DNA of 41,225 nt, taken from assembly GCA_022486935.1 (NCBI GenBank), contig JAKVJO010000008.1, positions 1-41,225 on the forward strand, read 5' to 3'. The position numbers and the translations under genes are program-made. Positions 1-9,682 of the stretch are shown here, one piece after another. Positions within the stretch are counted from its first letter, which is position 1, and every line of letters begins with the position of its first letter. The notes beneath the pieces are model-generated. The model was not told the DNA's origin, made no database searches, and worked only from the letters and a program-made list of their open reading frames with translations. The stretch comes from Solobacterium sp. (GTDB lineage: Bacteria; Bacillota_I; Bacilli_A; Erysipelotrichales; Erysipelotrichaceae).

Positions 1-171
1 AGTGTCGCTGAACAGTTCTCCGGACTGAAGGGAATCTATGTGCCGGTCAAGGATACCGTCAGAAGCTTCCGCGAGATTCTCGACGGCAAGTATGATGATC
101 TGCCGGAACAGGCATTCCTCTCTGTCGGTACTGTTGAAGATGTAGTCAAGAAGGCAGAGACCCTGAAATGA
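1..171 (+). CDS. atpD: ATP synthase F1 subunit beta, C-terminal fragment (runs in from left edge)
   Basis: Frame 1 reads [56 protein letters not shown], the typical AtpD C-terminus. The stop overlaps the atpC start (ATGA). Confidence 0.93.
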   Translation, partial: SVAEQFSGLKGIYVPVKDTVRSFREILDGKYDDLPEQAFLSVGTVEDVVKKAETLK

Positions 172-566
172 GTACGATCCACTGCCGCATTGTGACTCCC
201 CAGGGAGTCTATCGTGAGATGGACGCATCGATTATCAACATCGAGGCTGAAGGCGGCCAGCAGGGAATCCTGCCGGAACATATGCCGCTGGTAACCATGC
301 TGAAGATTGGCAAACTCACGACCGAGGAAAAGGAAGGCCGCAGGGAATATGCCATTGCCGGCGGACTGTTCTACTTCCGTGACAACAAGGCAGATATCCT
401 GACGGATGCGATTGAATCCAAAGAAGATATTGATGAATCACGTGCCGAGGCCGCAAGACAGCGTGCTGAAGAACGGATTGGCTCCAAAGATCCAAACGTT
501 GATCTGAAGCGTGCCCAGGTAGCACTGGACAAGGCAATCAACCGAATCAACGTCAAGTCACACTGA
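168..566 (+). CDS. atpC: ATP synthase F1 subunit epsilon
   Basis: 132 aa, N-terminal beta-sandwich pattern ([43 protein letters not shown]), directly after atpD. Confidence 0.95.
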   Translation: MSTIHCRIVTPQGVYREMDASIINIEAEGGQQGILPEHMPLVTMLKIGKLTTEEKEGRREYAIAGGLFYFRDNKADILTDAIESKEDIDESRAEAARQRAEERIGSKDPNVDLKRAQVALDKAINRINVKSH

Positions 567-592
567 ACACCCTGAACTCCAGGGTGTTTTTC
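566..592 (+). terminator. Rho-independent terminator of the ATP synthase operon
   Basis: Perfect 9-bp stem AACACCCTG-AACTC-CAGGGTGTT followed by a T run. Confidence 0.85.
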
Positions 593-634
593 AATACAGA
601 GGCGCGAATATCCGGAATATACTCCGAAAAGTTG

Positions 635-1849
635 ATGAAAGCAGTGAGATTCCGGATTGAACGCCGTGAATATCTTGATTTTCTGATCCGCCAGAAAGAC
701 AAAAAGATGATCAAGGTGATCAGCGGAGTGCGCAGATGCGGCAAATCAACGCTGTTTGATCTGTATATCTGCTATCTGCTGTCCCATGGCATTGACCAGG
801 ATCAGATCATTGATATCAACTTTGAAGATATCAAAAATGAAGCACTGAATGATTATCATGTGCTCTATGAGACAGTCATGAAACGGCGCATTCCCGGCCG
901 TATGACGTACGTCTTCCTTGATGAGATCCAGAACTGCAAGGGCTATGAGAAAGCGGTGGACAGTCTGTATATCCAGGAAAACATGGATCTCTACATCACC
1001 GGATCCAATGCTTATTTCATGTCCGGAGAACTGGCAACGCTGCTGTCTGGAAGATATGTGGAGATCGGCATGCTGCCGCTGTCATTCCGCGAGTTCAGAA
1101 ATGCAGCAGATCCAGACAGACCGCTCATTGACAGTTACAACGACTACCTGATGACGTCATCTTTTCCATATGCACTGCAGTACCGCGGCCATCAGCAGGA
1201 TGTGAATGAATTTCTGCGGGGACTGTATACAACGATCCTGCTGAAAGATGTTGTCAGCAGGAATCAGATCCGCAATGTAGAGATGCTGGAAGATGTGATC
1301 CGCTATCTGTTTGACAATATCGGAACCAGGCAGACTTCCGGAAAACTCGCCGGCTATATGACAGCACATCACCGGAAGATCGATGACAAGACGGTTGATA
1401 AATATATCCAGGCACTGAAAGATGCTTTGATCTTCTACCAGGCAAAGCGGTATGACATCAAGGGAAAACAGATTCTTGAGACAGAATCCAAGTACTATGC
1501 AGTGGATATCGGACTGCGGTATATGCTGTTGGGATATCAGAATACTGACCGCGGTCACATCTTGGAAAACATCATCTTTCTGGAACTGAAACGAAGAGGC
1601 TATGAAGTATTCATCGGGCAGAGCGGAAAGAACGAAATTGACTTTGTGGCATTGAAGAACAACGCGCCGGTGTACATCCAGGTAACGGAGACTGTGCATG
1701 ATCAGAGTACATTACAGCGGGAACTGAAGCCGCTGCAGGATATGAAGAACCATTACCAGAAGATGATCCTGACACTCGATAATGATCTGCCTTCAGACTA
1801 CGACGGGATCCAGGTCCGCTATGCCCTGGACTGGCTGATTGAAGAATAG
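635..1849 (+). CDS. ATP-binding protein, AAA_14/DUF4143 family
   Basis: Walker A GVRRCGKSTL, Walker B YVFLDEIQN, ITGSNAYFMSGELATLLSGRYVEIGMLPLSFREF and a C-terminal nuclease-like EIDFVALKNNAPVYIQV. The ORF opens at GTG 584 inside the terminator; ATG 635 is the likelier start. Confidence 0.85.
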   Translation: MKAVRFRIERREYLDFLIRQKDKKMIKVISGVRRCGKSTLFDLYICYLLSHGIDQDQIIDINFEDIKNEALNDYHVLYETVMKRRIPGRMTYVFLDEIQNCKGYEKAVDSLYIQENMDLYITGSNAYFMSGELATLLSGRYVEIGMLPLSFREFRNAADPDRPLIDSYNDYLMTSSFPYALQYRGHQQDVNEFLRGLYTTILLKDVVSRNQIRNVEMLEDVIRYLFDNIGTRQTSGKLAGYMTAHHRKIDDKTVDKYIQALKDALIFYQAKRYDIKGKQILETESKYYAVDIGLRYMLLGYQNTDRGHILENIIFLELKRRGYEVFIGQSGKNEIDFVALKNNAPVYIQVTETVHDQSTLQRELKPLQDMKNHYQKMILTLDNDLPSDYDGIQVRYALDWLIEE

Positions 1850-1857
1850 GCAATTAA

Positions 1858-1888
1858 AAAGATCCGTACTTGGGAGAGTCGGATCTTT
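1858..1888. terminator. Probable bidirectional terminator between convergent genes
   Basis: AAAGATCCG...CGGATCTTT inverted repeat between convergent ORFs. Confidence 0.7.
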
Positions 1889-1931
1889 ATCCACATAACA
1901 GACGAAAGGGGAAATCGTTCTTTTCTGTCTA

Positions 1932-2420
1932 TCAGATGGCTGCTTCAAGCCGGCATTCGTGATTGGTGAGCCAGCTGTATAAACGTGAGCCGTAAGCGGC
2001 TCTTGCGATTGGCATATCTTCATCCGGAGTTCCTTCCGGGATATAGGCATAATCGAATCCATCAATGGCTGCAGTCTCAAGACGGTCATTGATTTCTCGG
2101 ACACCGGTCATATCAATCAGTACTTCACCGCAGTTCTCTTCGGCAATGAGTTCGGCATCGCGCAGTGTTTCATCACTGGAAATTCCCATCACACTGACAA
2201 TGTCAGCTCCGGCATCATAGGCCAGCTTCGCATTCAGAACATCTTCTCCGGTAATCTTGAGGTCAACCATGAATCTGGCATTGGGATACTTGACCTTCAG
2301 GTTGCGGATCGCATCTGGATCATTCATCAGGGAGAATGCATAGCCAAGATTGATAATGCAGGATTCATTTGGATTCATCTCACTGCAGCACTGATAATCG
2401 TAGAGTTTAACGTTCTTCAT
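1932..2420 (-). CDS. Short OMPDC/3-hexulose-6-phosphate synthase-like TIM-barrel protein
   Basis: NARFMVDLKITGEDVLNAKLAYDAGADIVSVMGISSDETLRDAELIAEENCGEVLIDMTGV resembles the HPS/KGPDC core, but the protein is only 162 aa. It overlaps the upstream DeoR gene by 4 nt. Confidence 0.65.
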   Translation of the reverse strand: MKNVKLYDYQCCSEMNPNESCIINLGYAFSLMNDPDAIRNLKVKYPNARFMVDLKITGEDVLNAKLAYDAGADIVSVMGISSDETLRDAELIAEENCGEVLIDMTGVREINDRLETAAIDGFDYAYIPEGTPDEDMPIARAAYGSRLYSWLTNHECRLEAAI

Positions 2421-3175
2421 ATTGAAACCTCCTTCAGGTTCTTCAAGTTCAGCTTTTCTTTTGTTTCACTGTCCAAGGTGTCAGTCAGTACATAGTCGAA
2501 GTCTGTGAACTTTGCATACTGGTAGTGACTTGCCATGGCAAACTTTGTCCTGTCACTGGCAAGAACATTCATGCTGGCCCGGCTCATGACAGTCAGGTCA
2601 ATGGCACGTTCATCGGTACTGACAGTTGCCGGACCATCACAGTTCAAACAGCCATCCATGCCGAGGAAGCCAATGTCGAAGCAGATGGATGATACCTGTC
2701 TGACCGCATCATCACCATAGGTGCGTCTGCCGGTTCTCAGGTACTCCCCGCCCAACACAATAATCTTGGATCTGCCGCCGGCGAGAATGGAAATCATGTC
2801 AATGGAATTGGTTACCACCGTCAGATTCTTGCGCAGGGTCAGCAACTTGCATAAGTAGAGCAGTGTACTGGATGCGGAGAAGTAGAGAATCATGTCATCC
2901 TTGATCATTTCAAAGGCGGCTTCTGAGATCGCCTTCTTGGCATCTGTGTATTCGCGCATACGCAGTTCCATGGGTGATTCTGCTCCGTTCATCCGTAAGG
3001 ATGCAGTGCCCCGGTTCCGATACAGGAATCCTTTCTCTTCCAGAAAGGTGAGATCGCCGCGGATCGTTTCCGGTGTAACCTTCAGTGTCTCGGCCAGATC
3101 TGTAACCTTGACGCTGTCCTGTCTCAGCAGGATCTTCCGGATCTCTTCCCGGCGGGTATCGTTGTTTCTGCTCAT
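2417..3175 (-). CDS. DeoR/GlpR family transcriptional regulator
   Basis: N-terminal HTH RREEIRKILLRQDSVKVTDLAETLKVTPETIRGDLTFLEEKGFLYRNRGTA and a DeoR sensor domain (VVTNSIDMISIL...VLGGEYLRTGRRTYGDDAV). GGAGG ribosome-binding site. Confidence 0.9.
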   Translation of the reverse strand: MSRNNDTRREEIRKILLRQDSVKVTDLAETLKVTPETIRGDLTFLEEKGFLYRNRGTASLRMNGAESPMELRMREYTDAKKAISEAAFEMIKDDMILYFSASSTLLYLCKLLTLRKNLTVVTNSIDMISILAGGRSKIIVLGGEYLRTGRRTYGDDAVRQVSSICFDIGFLGMDGCLNCDGPATVSTDERAIDLTVMSRASMNVLASDRTKFAMASHYQYAKFTDFDYVLTDTLDSETKEKLNLKNLKEVSI

Positions 3176-3330
3176 TGGGGCCTCCTTACAATTCTCATCA
3201 TATTGAAATCCAAATATTCTTCAATAGAATCATACAATCTTTTTGAAACAGAAGGAATAATCTATTGATCAAAAGAAAATAACGTTCTGAGCAGGGAAAA
3301 CCAAAAGGAAATTCAAAAATCAGGCATAAA

Positions 3331-3359
3331 GAAAGCAGACAGCTATTTCAACTGTCTGC
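3331..3359 (-). terminator. Terminator of the DUF4349 lipoprotein gene
   Basis: GCAGACAG-N9-CTGTCTGC hairpin, followed on the minus strand by TTTCTTTAT. Confidence 0.65.
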
Positions 3360-3369
3360 CGGAGTTCAG

Positions 3370-4314
3370 TTACTCCTGTTTCTGGTCTGTGTTCTGTTTC
3401 TCTCTGGCTGCTTTGTACTTCTCGGCAACGCTTGGTCCGCTGGTTGGTGTCTTGGGTTTCTTCGGGTGTTTCTTCCGGTAGCTGCGGATGATCAGGTAGA
3501 TAATCAATGCGACAGCGGCGATCGGTATGAGGTAGATCAGCAGGAAGAGCAGTGTCTCCAACAGGTTCACGAAGAACTTCCAGGAATCAGAGAACGTATT
3601 CTTCAGACGGTCCAGGAAGGTGGAGTCTTTGCGTACCACAGAATTCTTTGAATACTCCAGTACTTCATTCAGCTGGATATTGATCGTGGACATGGCCACT
3701 TCGTTATCGAGGTTGGCCAGATCACTCTGATACTGATTCAGTTCTGTTTCCACTTCAGACAGACGTGACTCAATCGAGATCATGTCATCAACGGTCGTTG
3801 CCTGATCCATCATTTCCTGCAGGCGTTCCTGTTCTTTCTGAAGTGCGGCAATCGTAATGGACTTGTCATTGTACTGCTTGGTGATGTCATCCCGGTTGGT
3901 GGACTGGGAACGCACTGAACCAAGTGAGGTCGCATCACTCATATAAGCAGTGAAGTTGTCAGAAGGAATGCGGATGGTCAGGTAGTTGGAACGCAGGTTG
4001 GAATCATCGGTGTATTCAGAAGAAGACTCAATGGTGATCGTTCCATCTGAGGCATCTTTGTTCAGTATGGCCATGCTGGCATCATAGTCGGTGGTCTCAA
4101 TACTCAGACTGCCGGTATAGACAATCTTCTTGGTGGAATCTGATGTTGTGAGTTCGCCGGAAGAATCGTTGCCTGTTGATTCAGCGACAGTATCTGCGGC
4201 AGCGTAGTTGCCATAGCCGCTACCGGTTGCGGAATGTGAATTTGAAGCAGCGCTGTTTGACGAGCATCCTGCCAGCAGGAACACAGCCATCAGCGCAGTC
4301 ATGATCTTTTTCAT
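3370..4314 (-). CDS. DUF4349 domain-containing lipoprotein
   Basis: Lipobox MKKIMTALMAVFLLAGCSS; STKKIVYTGSLSIETTDYDASMAIL...GTITIESSSEYT...LTIRIPSDNFTAYM; coiled coil and a C-terminal TM segment. Confidence 0.85.
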   Translation of the reverse strand: MKKIMTALMAVFLLAGCSSNSAASNSHSATGSGYGNYAAADTVAESTGNDSSGELTTSDSTKKIVYTGSLSIETTDYDASMAILNKDASDGTITIESSSEYTDDSNLRSNYLTIRIPSDNFTAYMSDATSLGSVRSQSTNRDDITKQYNDKSITIAALQKEQERLQEMMDQATTVDDMISIESRLSEVETELNQYQSDLANLDNEVAMSTINIQLNEVLEYSKNSVVRKDSTFLDRLKNTFSDSWKFFVNLLETLLFLLIYLIPIAAVALIIYLIIRSYRKKHPKKPKTPTSGPSVAEKYKAAREKQNTDQKQE

Positions 4315-4364
4315 GGGGAGTACCTCCGCTGTTATCATAACAGAAGTACCGGCAATACAAAATC

Positions 4365-4425
4365 AGTTGACAAGTATACTTGGCAGATGCTACTGTATGA
4401 GTGTGCCAAGGATACTTGGCAGTGA
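4365..4425 (+). promoter_or_regulatory. Promoter overlapped by two palindromic operator-like sites
   Basis: TTGACA (4367-4372), 18 nt, extended TGC-TACTGT (4391-4396). Palindromes TGACAAG-TATA-CTTGGCA (4368-4385) and TGCCAAG-GATA-CTTGGCA (4404-4421). Confidence 0.6.
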
Positions 4426-4432
4426 GGATAAC

Positions 4433-4789
4433 ATGGAAAAAGAAGAAATCCTGAACCGGGCGCAGCAGGGAAAAGACGATGAATACCAGCAGGCAATTGA
4501 AAACAGGGCGCTGATTGCAGGTACAGCAGCTGCCGCAATTGCCATGGCAGTGATCTATATCATTCTGACGGTCAATCAGCCAGACGCTACCGTCCGTTTC
4601 TTTGGCAGTGAGGTACATGTCGGTACGCTGATTATCATGCCGGCATTCTTTGGAACGATGTTCTATTCCTGGGCAAAGTACATCAGACTGAAACAGAAGC
4701 GGTATCTGGTCATTGGATTGATCAGTGTGTTTGCAGTGGTCATCCTGATCATGCGCCTGTGCGGAATGTTCGGGGGCTTTCATGGATGA
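4433..4789 (+). CDS. DUF6442-like small membrane protein
   Basis: MEKEEILNRAQQGKDDEYQQAIENRALIAGT with several TM segments; precedes and overlaps an XRE regulator. Confidence 0.7.
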   Translation: MEKEEILNRAQQGKDDEYQQAIENRALIAGTAAAAIAMAVIYIILTVNQPDATVRFFGSEVHVGTLIIMPAFFGTMFYSWAKYIRLKQKRYLVIGLISVFAVVILIMRLCGMFGGFHG

Positions 4790-4988
4790 GGAGCTGAAAC
4801 TCAACAACCGTCTGAAGCAGGCGCGCACGGAGCACCATCTGTCCCAGACCGAACTGGGCAGACAGGTTGGCGTTTCCAGACAGACGATCTGTTCGATTGA
4901 AACAGGAGAATACTGTCCTTCAGCCAAACTGGCCATGCTGCTGTGTGTGGCGCTGGATGTGAAGTTTGAAGAACTGTTCTATTTCTGA
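4782..4988 (+). CDS. XRE-family helix-turn-helix transcriptional regulator
   Basis: 68 aa; LKQARTEHHLSQTELGRQVGVSRQTICSIETGEYCPSAKLAMLLCVALDVKFEELFYF. Confidence 0.9.
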   Translation: MDEELKLNNRLKQARTEHHLSQTELGRQVGVSRQTICSIETGEYCPSAKLAMLLCVALDVKFEELFYF

Positions 4989-5035
4989 TTGATATTAAGC
5001 AGGCTGAATTCAGCGGCTGAAAGAAAAGGCTGACT

Positions 5036-6274
5036 ATGACAACACTCAGGGAAGATGCAAAGCAGATCATCAGAAGAAGTATTGCAGAGGCGATGCCGGA
5101 TCAGGCAGTGCGCAAGGCACTCAGACAGATCCATATCGGCAGCGGGAAGCTGATTCTGGTTGCTGTGGGGAAAGCCGGCTGGCAGATGGCTTCTGCCGCA
5201 TCGTTGCAGTTGGGCGATCGCATCACTGCCGGCATCTGCATTACCAAGTATGATCATGTCAAAGGAGACATCCCCAATGTGAGATGTTATGAAGCAGGAC
5301 ATCCAGTACCTGATGCCAACTCCATTACAGCTGCCAGACAGGCAGAGTTCATGGTTCAGAATCTTTCCAAAGAAGATACTGTACTGATGCTGATATCAGG
5401 CGGCGGCAGTGCGCTGTTTGAAGATCCGAAGGTGCCACTGGAACAGCTGCAGGATCTGACAGAACAGATGCTTGCATGTGGGGCCGATATCACGGAGATC
5501 AATGTGATCCGCAAGCGGCTGTCCAACGTCAAGGGCGGCAGGTTTGCCGAACAGTGCAAGCCGGCCAGAGTGTATTCCATTATTCTTTCGGATGTGATCG
5601 GCGATCAGCTGGATCTGATTGCCAGCGGACCGACAGTACTGGATCACTCCACAACAGAACAGGCAGAAGAGATTGTCCGGAAGTATCATCTCCATCTTTC
5701 TGAAGCAGCACAGCAGGCACTGCTGATAGATCTGCCTGCAGAACTCAACAACTCCACTGCAGTCATGACAGGCAGTGTGAAGCAGCTGTGCACAACTGCT
5801 GCAGAAGAATGTCGGAAGCTTGGCTATGAAACACAGATTCTGACTTCATCATTGACCTGTGAGGCAAGGGAGGCAGGAAGGTTTCTCTCTGCCATTGCAA
5901 AGGATCATCAAACTGAAGAAAAGAGCCTTGCCTTTATCTGCGGCGGCGAAACAGTGGTGCATCTGAGCGGAACGGGAAAAGGCGGGCGCAATCAGGAACT
6001 TGCACTCAGTGCAGCCGAGGGACTGGATGGCTTGAAGAATACAGCACTGCTCTCAGTTGGCAGTGATGGAACAGACGGACCGACCGATGCAGCAGGCGGC
6101 TATGTAGATCAAAGCACTGCAGAATTGCTGCGCAGTCAGGGCGTATCGATTCAGGACATACTGAGAGAGAACGATGCCTGGCACGCCCTGAAAAAATGCG
6201 ATGGGCTGATCGTGACCGGGCCGACCGGAACGAATGTCAATGACCTGACAGTATTGTTAATCAAACGGAATTGA
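5036..6274 (+). CDS. Glycerate 2-kinase, MOFRL/DUF4147 family
   Basis: VAVGKAGWQMA, LISGGGSALFEDPKVPLEQL, INVIRKRLSNVKGGRFA, LSDVIGDQLDLIASGPTV, GGRNQELALSAA, GSDGTDGPTDAAGGYVD. Confidence 0.92.
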   Translation: MTTLREDAKQIIRRSIAEAMPDQAVRKALRQIHIGSGKLILVAVGKAGWQMASAASLQLGDRITAGICITKYDHVKGDIPNVRCYEAGHPVPDANSITAARQAEFMVQNLSKEDTVLMLISGGGSALFEDPKVPLEQLQDLTEQMLACGADITEINVIRKRLSNVKGGRFAEQCKPARVYSIILSDVIGDQLDLIASGPTVLDHSTTEQAEEIVRKYHLHLSEAAQQALLIDLPAELNNSTAVMTGSVKQLCTTAAEECRKLGYETQILTSSLTCEAREAGRFLSAIAKDHQTEEKSLAFICGGETVVHLSGTGKGGRNQELALSAAEGLDGLKNTALLSVGSDGTDGPTDAAGGYVDQSTAELLRSQGVSIQDILRENDAWHALKKCDGLIVTGPTGTNVNDLTVLLIKRN

Positions 6275-6357
6275 GTAAATGAATGCACTGGATCAGATCC
6301 TGTACAGGAATGATGCAGTGTTTTTCTTTGCGCTGAATTAACACTTGTGTGATCTGT

Positions 6358-6386
6358 TTGACACCTGAACTGTGCTACCATGTATT
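6358..6386 (+). promoter_or_regulatory. Putative sigma-A promoter for the MFS gene
   Basis: TTGACA (6358-6363), 17 nt, TGTATT (6381-6386). Confidence 0.45.
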
Positions 6387-6439
6387 CATCAGGCAGTACG
6401 GATTCCAAGATCATAGTCAGATAAAGGGGGCAGTCTTCT

Positions 6440-7771
6440 GTGAAGTTGAATACGAAACGCACGGTGCTTGTCGGATTTGCATTCTTATCCATTGCCGCAT
6501 TCTGGCAGATGTACAACAATGTCATACCGCTGATTCTGACCAATACATTCCACATGGATGAAACCTGGTCGGGTGTCATCATGGCGGCTGACAATGTGCT
6601 GGCACTGTTCCTGTTGCCGTTCTTTGGGGCGAGGTCCGACCGATGCAAGAGTAAGATGGGAAGACGTATGCCGTTTATCCTGTTTGGCACGATTGGCGCA
6701 GTGATCCTGATGATGGCACTGCCAATGATTGACAACAGTTACTTTGCGGCTGCGTCAAAGAGTAAGGAAATCCTGTTTGTAGTCGTACTGCTGTTATTAC
6801 TGGTTGTCATGGGTACGTACCGCAGTCCGGCAGTTGCACTGATGCCGGATGTCACGCCGAAGCCACTGCGATCCAAGGCCAACGCCATTATCAATCTGAT
6901 GGGCGCGATCGGCGGTATTACCTACCTGATCCTGGCATCGATCCTGTACAGCACCAAGCGTACAGCAGGGCTGGCACACATCAACTACTTCACGCTGTTT
7001 GCGATTGTCGCAGGCATCATGATGGTTGCGGCCATCATCGTCAAACTGACGATCCATGAGCGTGATATTGAGAAAGAAATGCAGTCCTATGAGACTGCCC
7101 ATCCGGAAGAGAATCTCGCTGAGAAAGATGAAACAACCGGTAAGGAAGAACTTCCTCCGGAAGTAAAGAAGAGCCTGAAGTTCCTACTGCTTTCGATCTC
7201 CCTCTGGTTCATTGGCTACAATGCCATTGAAACCTGGTTTACGACTTATGCCAATCATGTCTGGGGCATGTCACTGGGCAGTGCTTCTGTCTGTCTGACC
7301 ATTGCGACCGTCGGCGCAATCATCTCCTATATTCCAGTCGGCTCCATTGCTTCAAAGATCGGCAGGAAGAAGACGATCCTGATCGGTGTTGGATTACTGA
7401 CCTGCAGCTTTGCGGCAGCCTTTGTCTTCACCCTTGCCAGCAGTACCTTCTCACCATTCCTATATGTACTGTTTGTACTGGTTGGTGTGGGCTGGGCATT
7501 TATCAACGTCAACTCCCTGCCAATGGTGGTGGAGATGTGCAAGGATTCTGATATCGGCAAGTTCACCGGTCTTTACTACACCTTCTCCATGGCAGCCCAG
7601 ACCATTACTCCGGTTGTGGCAGGCTGGCTGCTGCACAATGTGAGCTATGACAGTCTGTTTGTCTATGCGGGCGTCTTTTTGGCACTGAGTTTCATGACCA
7701 TGCAGAAAGTTCAGCACGGTGACAGCAGGGATATCACCAAGAAGGGTCTGGCGTCCTTCGATACAGACTGA
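6440..7771 (+). CDS. MFS transporter (SLC45/GPH-like sugar transporter)
   Basis: About 12 hydrophobic segments; NVLALFLLPFFGARSDRCKSKMGRRMPFILFGT. GTG start after AGGGGG. Confidence 0.85.
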   Translation: MKLNTKRTVLVGFAFLSIAAFWQMYNNVIPLILTNTFHMDETWSGVIMAADNVLALFLLPFFGARSDRCKSKMGRRMPFILFGTIGAVILMMALPMIDNSYFAAASKSKEILFVVVLLLLLVVMGTYRSPAVALMPDVTPKPLRSKANAIINLMGAIGGITYLILASILYSTKRTAGLAHINYFTLFAIVAGIMMVAAIIVKLTIHERDIEKEMQSYETAHPEENLAEKDETTGKEELPPEVKKSLKFLLLSISLWFIGYNAIETWFTTYANHVWGMSLGSASVCLTIATVGAIISYIPVGSIASKIGRKKTILIGVGLLTCSFAAAFVFTLASSTFSPFLYVLFVLVGVGWAFINVNSLPMVVEMCKDSDIGKFTGLYYTFSMAAQTITPVVAGWLLHNVSYDSLFVYAGVFLALSFMTMQKVQHGDSRDITKKGLASFDTD

Positions 7772-7965
7772 TCTGAACCAGAACAAACGATATCAACAGC
7801 AGCGGCGGTATCCATGATGGGTATCGCCGTTTGACTGACCGGGTGTCAAGCGCTGACAAACAGTATGAAGTGCGGGTATCATGCACATCTCTGACGGGTA
7901 CAATGGAGATAGAAAGATTATAAGCAGTACCAGTTTCTCCATTCTGGCATATAGGAGGCCATGAT

Positions 7966-8883
7966 ATGAATTTCAAACGGGTGGGTGTTGTCTTTTTGCT
8001 ATCTTCATTTGTACTTACAGGCTGTTCTTCTGGATCTACTGCCGCTTCTTCATCTTCCAACGCAAAAGAAGTGAACAGTACCTCATCTACTGCAGCTGCA
8101 GCGACCGCAGCCGCTAAAACAGCAGCCCCGGATTTTTCTGAAACGATCGTTGATGATGATAATGTACTCTTCCAGATTGTCAGTACAGAAAGTTCAAATG
8201 TATTCCGCGCTTATGGATGGAATGTATACATCGAAAACAAGACCGACAAAAATCTGATGTATTCATTGAGCGATGTATCAGTGGATGGCTATATGTGCGA
8301 TCCCTTCTGGGCAAAGACAGTTTCTGCAGGGATGAAGGCAAACGAAGAAATATCCTGGGCCAAAACGACATTTGAGACAGCCGGTATTACAGATGTCACA
8401 AATGTAACGTTCACTCTGACAGTCTATGATTCTGATGACTGGACTGCGGATCATCTGATCGATACACAATACACCGTGTATCCACAGGGAGAAGCGGCTG
8501 ACCGGGATTACCCAAGAGTTCCAGTGGATGGGGAAGAAACGCTGTTCGATAACGACTCCTGCACAATGGTGATTCTCGGACAATCAGAAGACTCTTCATT
8601 CTATGCGTTCTCTGAAAATGTATATCTGGAAAACAAAACGGATCATACTCTGATGTTCTCGACAAATGACGCAACAGTGAATGGATATATGTGTGATCCT
8701 TACTGGGCGGTAACGGTTGCTCCAATGAAGAAATGCTATACATCGATCGACTGGTCTACTTCAACATTTGAAAATAACGGCATCACTTCAGTGGATACGA
8801 TTACGCTGCCGATCAGGGTATATGACAGCGATAACTGGACAGGTTCGAATTTTGTTGATGATACATTCACGTTGAATTTCTGA
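7966..8883 (+). CDS. Lipoprotein with two tandem homologous domains
   Basis: Lipobox LSSFVLTGCSSGS. Repeated pattern VYIENKTDKNLMYSLSDVSVDGYMCDPFWAKTV / VYLENKTDHTLMFSTNDATVNGYMCDPYWAVTV. Confidence 0.75.
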   Translation: MNFKRVGVVFLLSSFVLTGCSSGSTAASSSSNAKEVNSTSSTAAAATAAAKTAAPDFSETIVDDDNVLFQIVSTESSNVFRAYGWNVYIENKTDKNLMYSLSDVSVDGYMCDPFWAKTVSAGMKANEEISWAKTTFETAGITDVTNVTFTLTVYDSDDWTADHLIDTQYTVYPQGEAADRDYPRVPVDGEETLFDNDSCTMVILGQSEDSSFYAFSENVYLENKTDHTLMFSTNDATVNGYMCDPYWAVTVAPMKKCYTSIDWSTSTFENNGITSVDTITLPIRVYDSDNWTGSNFVDDTFTLNF

Positions 8884-8894
8884 TTGAATCACAA

Positions 8895-8931
8895 AAAAGA
8901 TATGGCTCAGTTACTGCTGGCCATATCTTTT
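8895..8931. terminator. Bidirectional terminator between convergent lipoprotein genes
   Basis: AAAAGATATGGC-N13-GCCATATCTTTT perfect inverted repeat. Confidence 0.8.
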
Positions 8932-9539
8932 GAGTCTGCAGACTGGATGATTGAGCCGGTATCGGCATTCACAAAATCCACATGATAGTTATCCGGATCG
9001 GTTCCGTTGAACTTGTTGTACAGCGCTCCATACATATAGAACACAAGGACAGAGATTGATTCACCGGCGCCCAGTGTTGTTGAAGTGGTTGTGACGGTGA
9101 ATGAAGTGAAGTCATCGTTATGATCCACAGCAGTCATACTCGGGTAGGTGTCTGAACCAGGCATCTCACTCAGTGTCTGATCCAGTGATTCTTTGATCTG
9201 ACTCATCATCTCAGCGTGCTGTGCTTTGGTCATGACATAGGTGACACTGCCATCTTCGTTCAGTACAGCTGATTTCCAGCCATACTTCTGACACGACGCA
9301 TCCAGCGTTTCCTGAGTGGTGTCATCGCTGACCAGATCAGAAGGGATTGTAATCTCAACAGAGAATAAATTCTGGTCTACCGAAACGTCGCCGAGTGTGT
9401 CAATTGAGGAAGCGCTGCTTTCGGCAGATGCGGTACTGACAGCGGGCGACTGAGAAGAAACAGAAGAGCTTCCGGATGAACAGCCGGATGACGAAATGAG
9501 CAGAATACCGCTGATGAATAATACAAATAGTCGTTTCAT
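8907..9539 (-). CDS. Hypothetical lipoprotein
   Basis: Lipobox LFISGILLISSSGCSSGS followed by a Ser-rich linker; no family recognised. Confidence 0.7.
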   Translation of the reverse strand: MKRLFVLFISGILLISSSGCSSGSSSVSSQSPAVSTASAESSASSIDTLGDVSVDQNLFSVEITIPSDLVSDDTTQETLDASCQKYGWKSAVLNEDGSVTYVMTKAQHAEMMSQIKESLDQTLSEMPGSDTYPSMTAVDHNDDFTSFTVTTTSTTLGAGESISVLVFYMYGALYNKFNGTDPDNYHVDFVNADTGSIIQSADSKDMASSN

Positions 9540-9682
9540 GTTTTACCTCGCCAGTTAGGATTCTTTCAATGCAATTATATCAATCACCCGTGATCGATAT
9601 GGTCACTGAGGTGAACAGTTGACTCCGGTTTGCGGCACTTCAAGCCAGACCCTGAATTAGTGATCAATTGCCCAAACGTTCA

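Noticed and set aside
584-634. GTG start at 584 for the AAA_14 ATPase
   Set aside because: Lies inside the atp operon terminator stem; ATG 635 matches the family N-terminus better.
4220-4936. 238-aa minus-strand ORF
   Set aside because: Overlaps the DUF6442-like and XRE genes in antisense; the Cys/His-rich translation has no domain.
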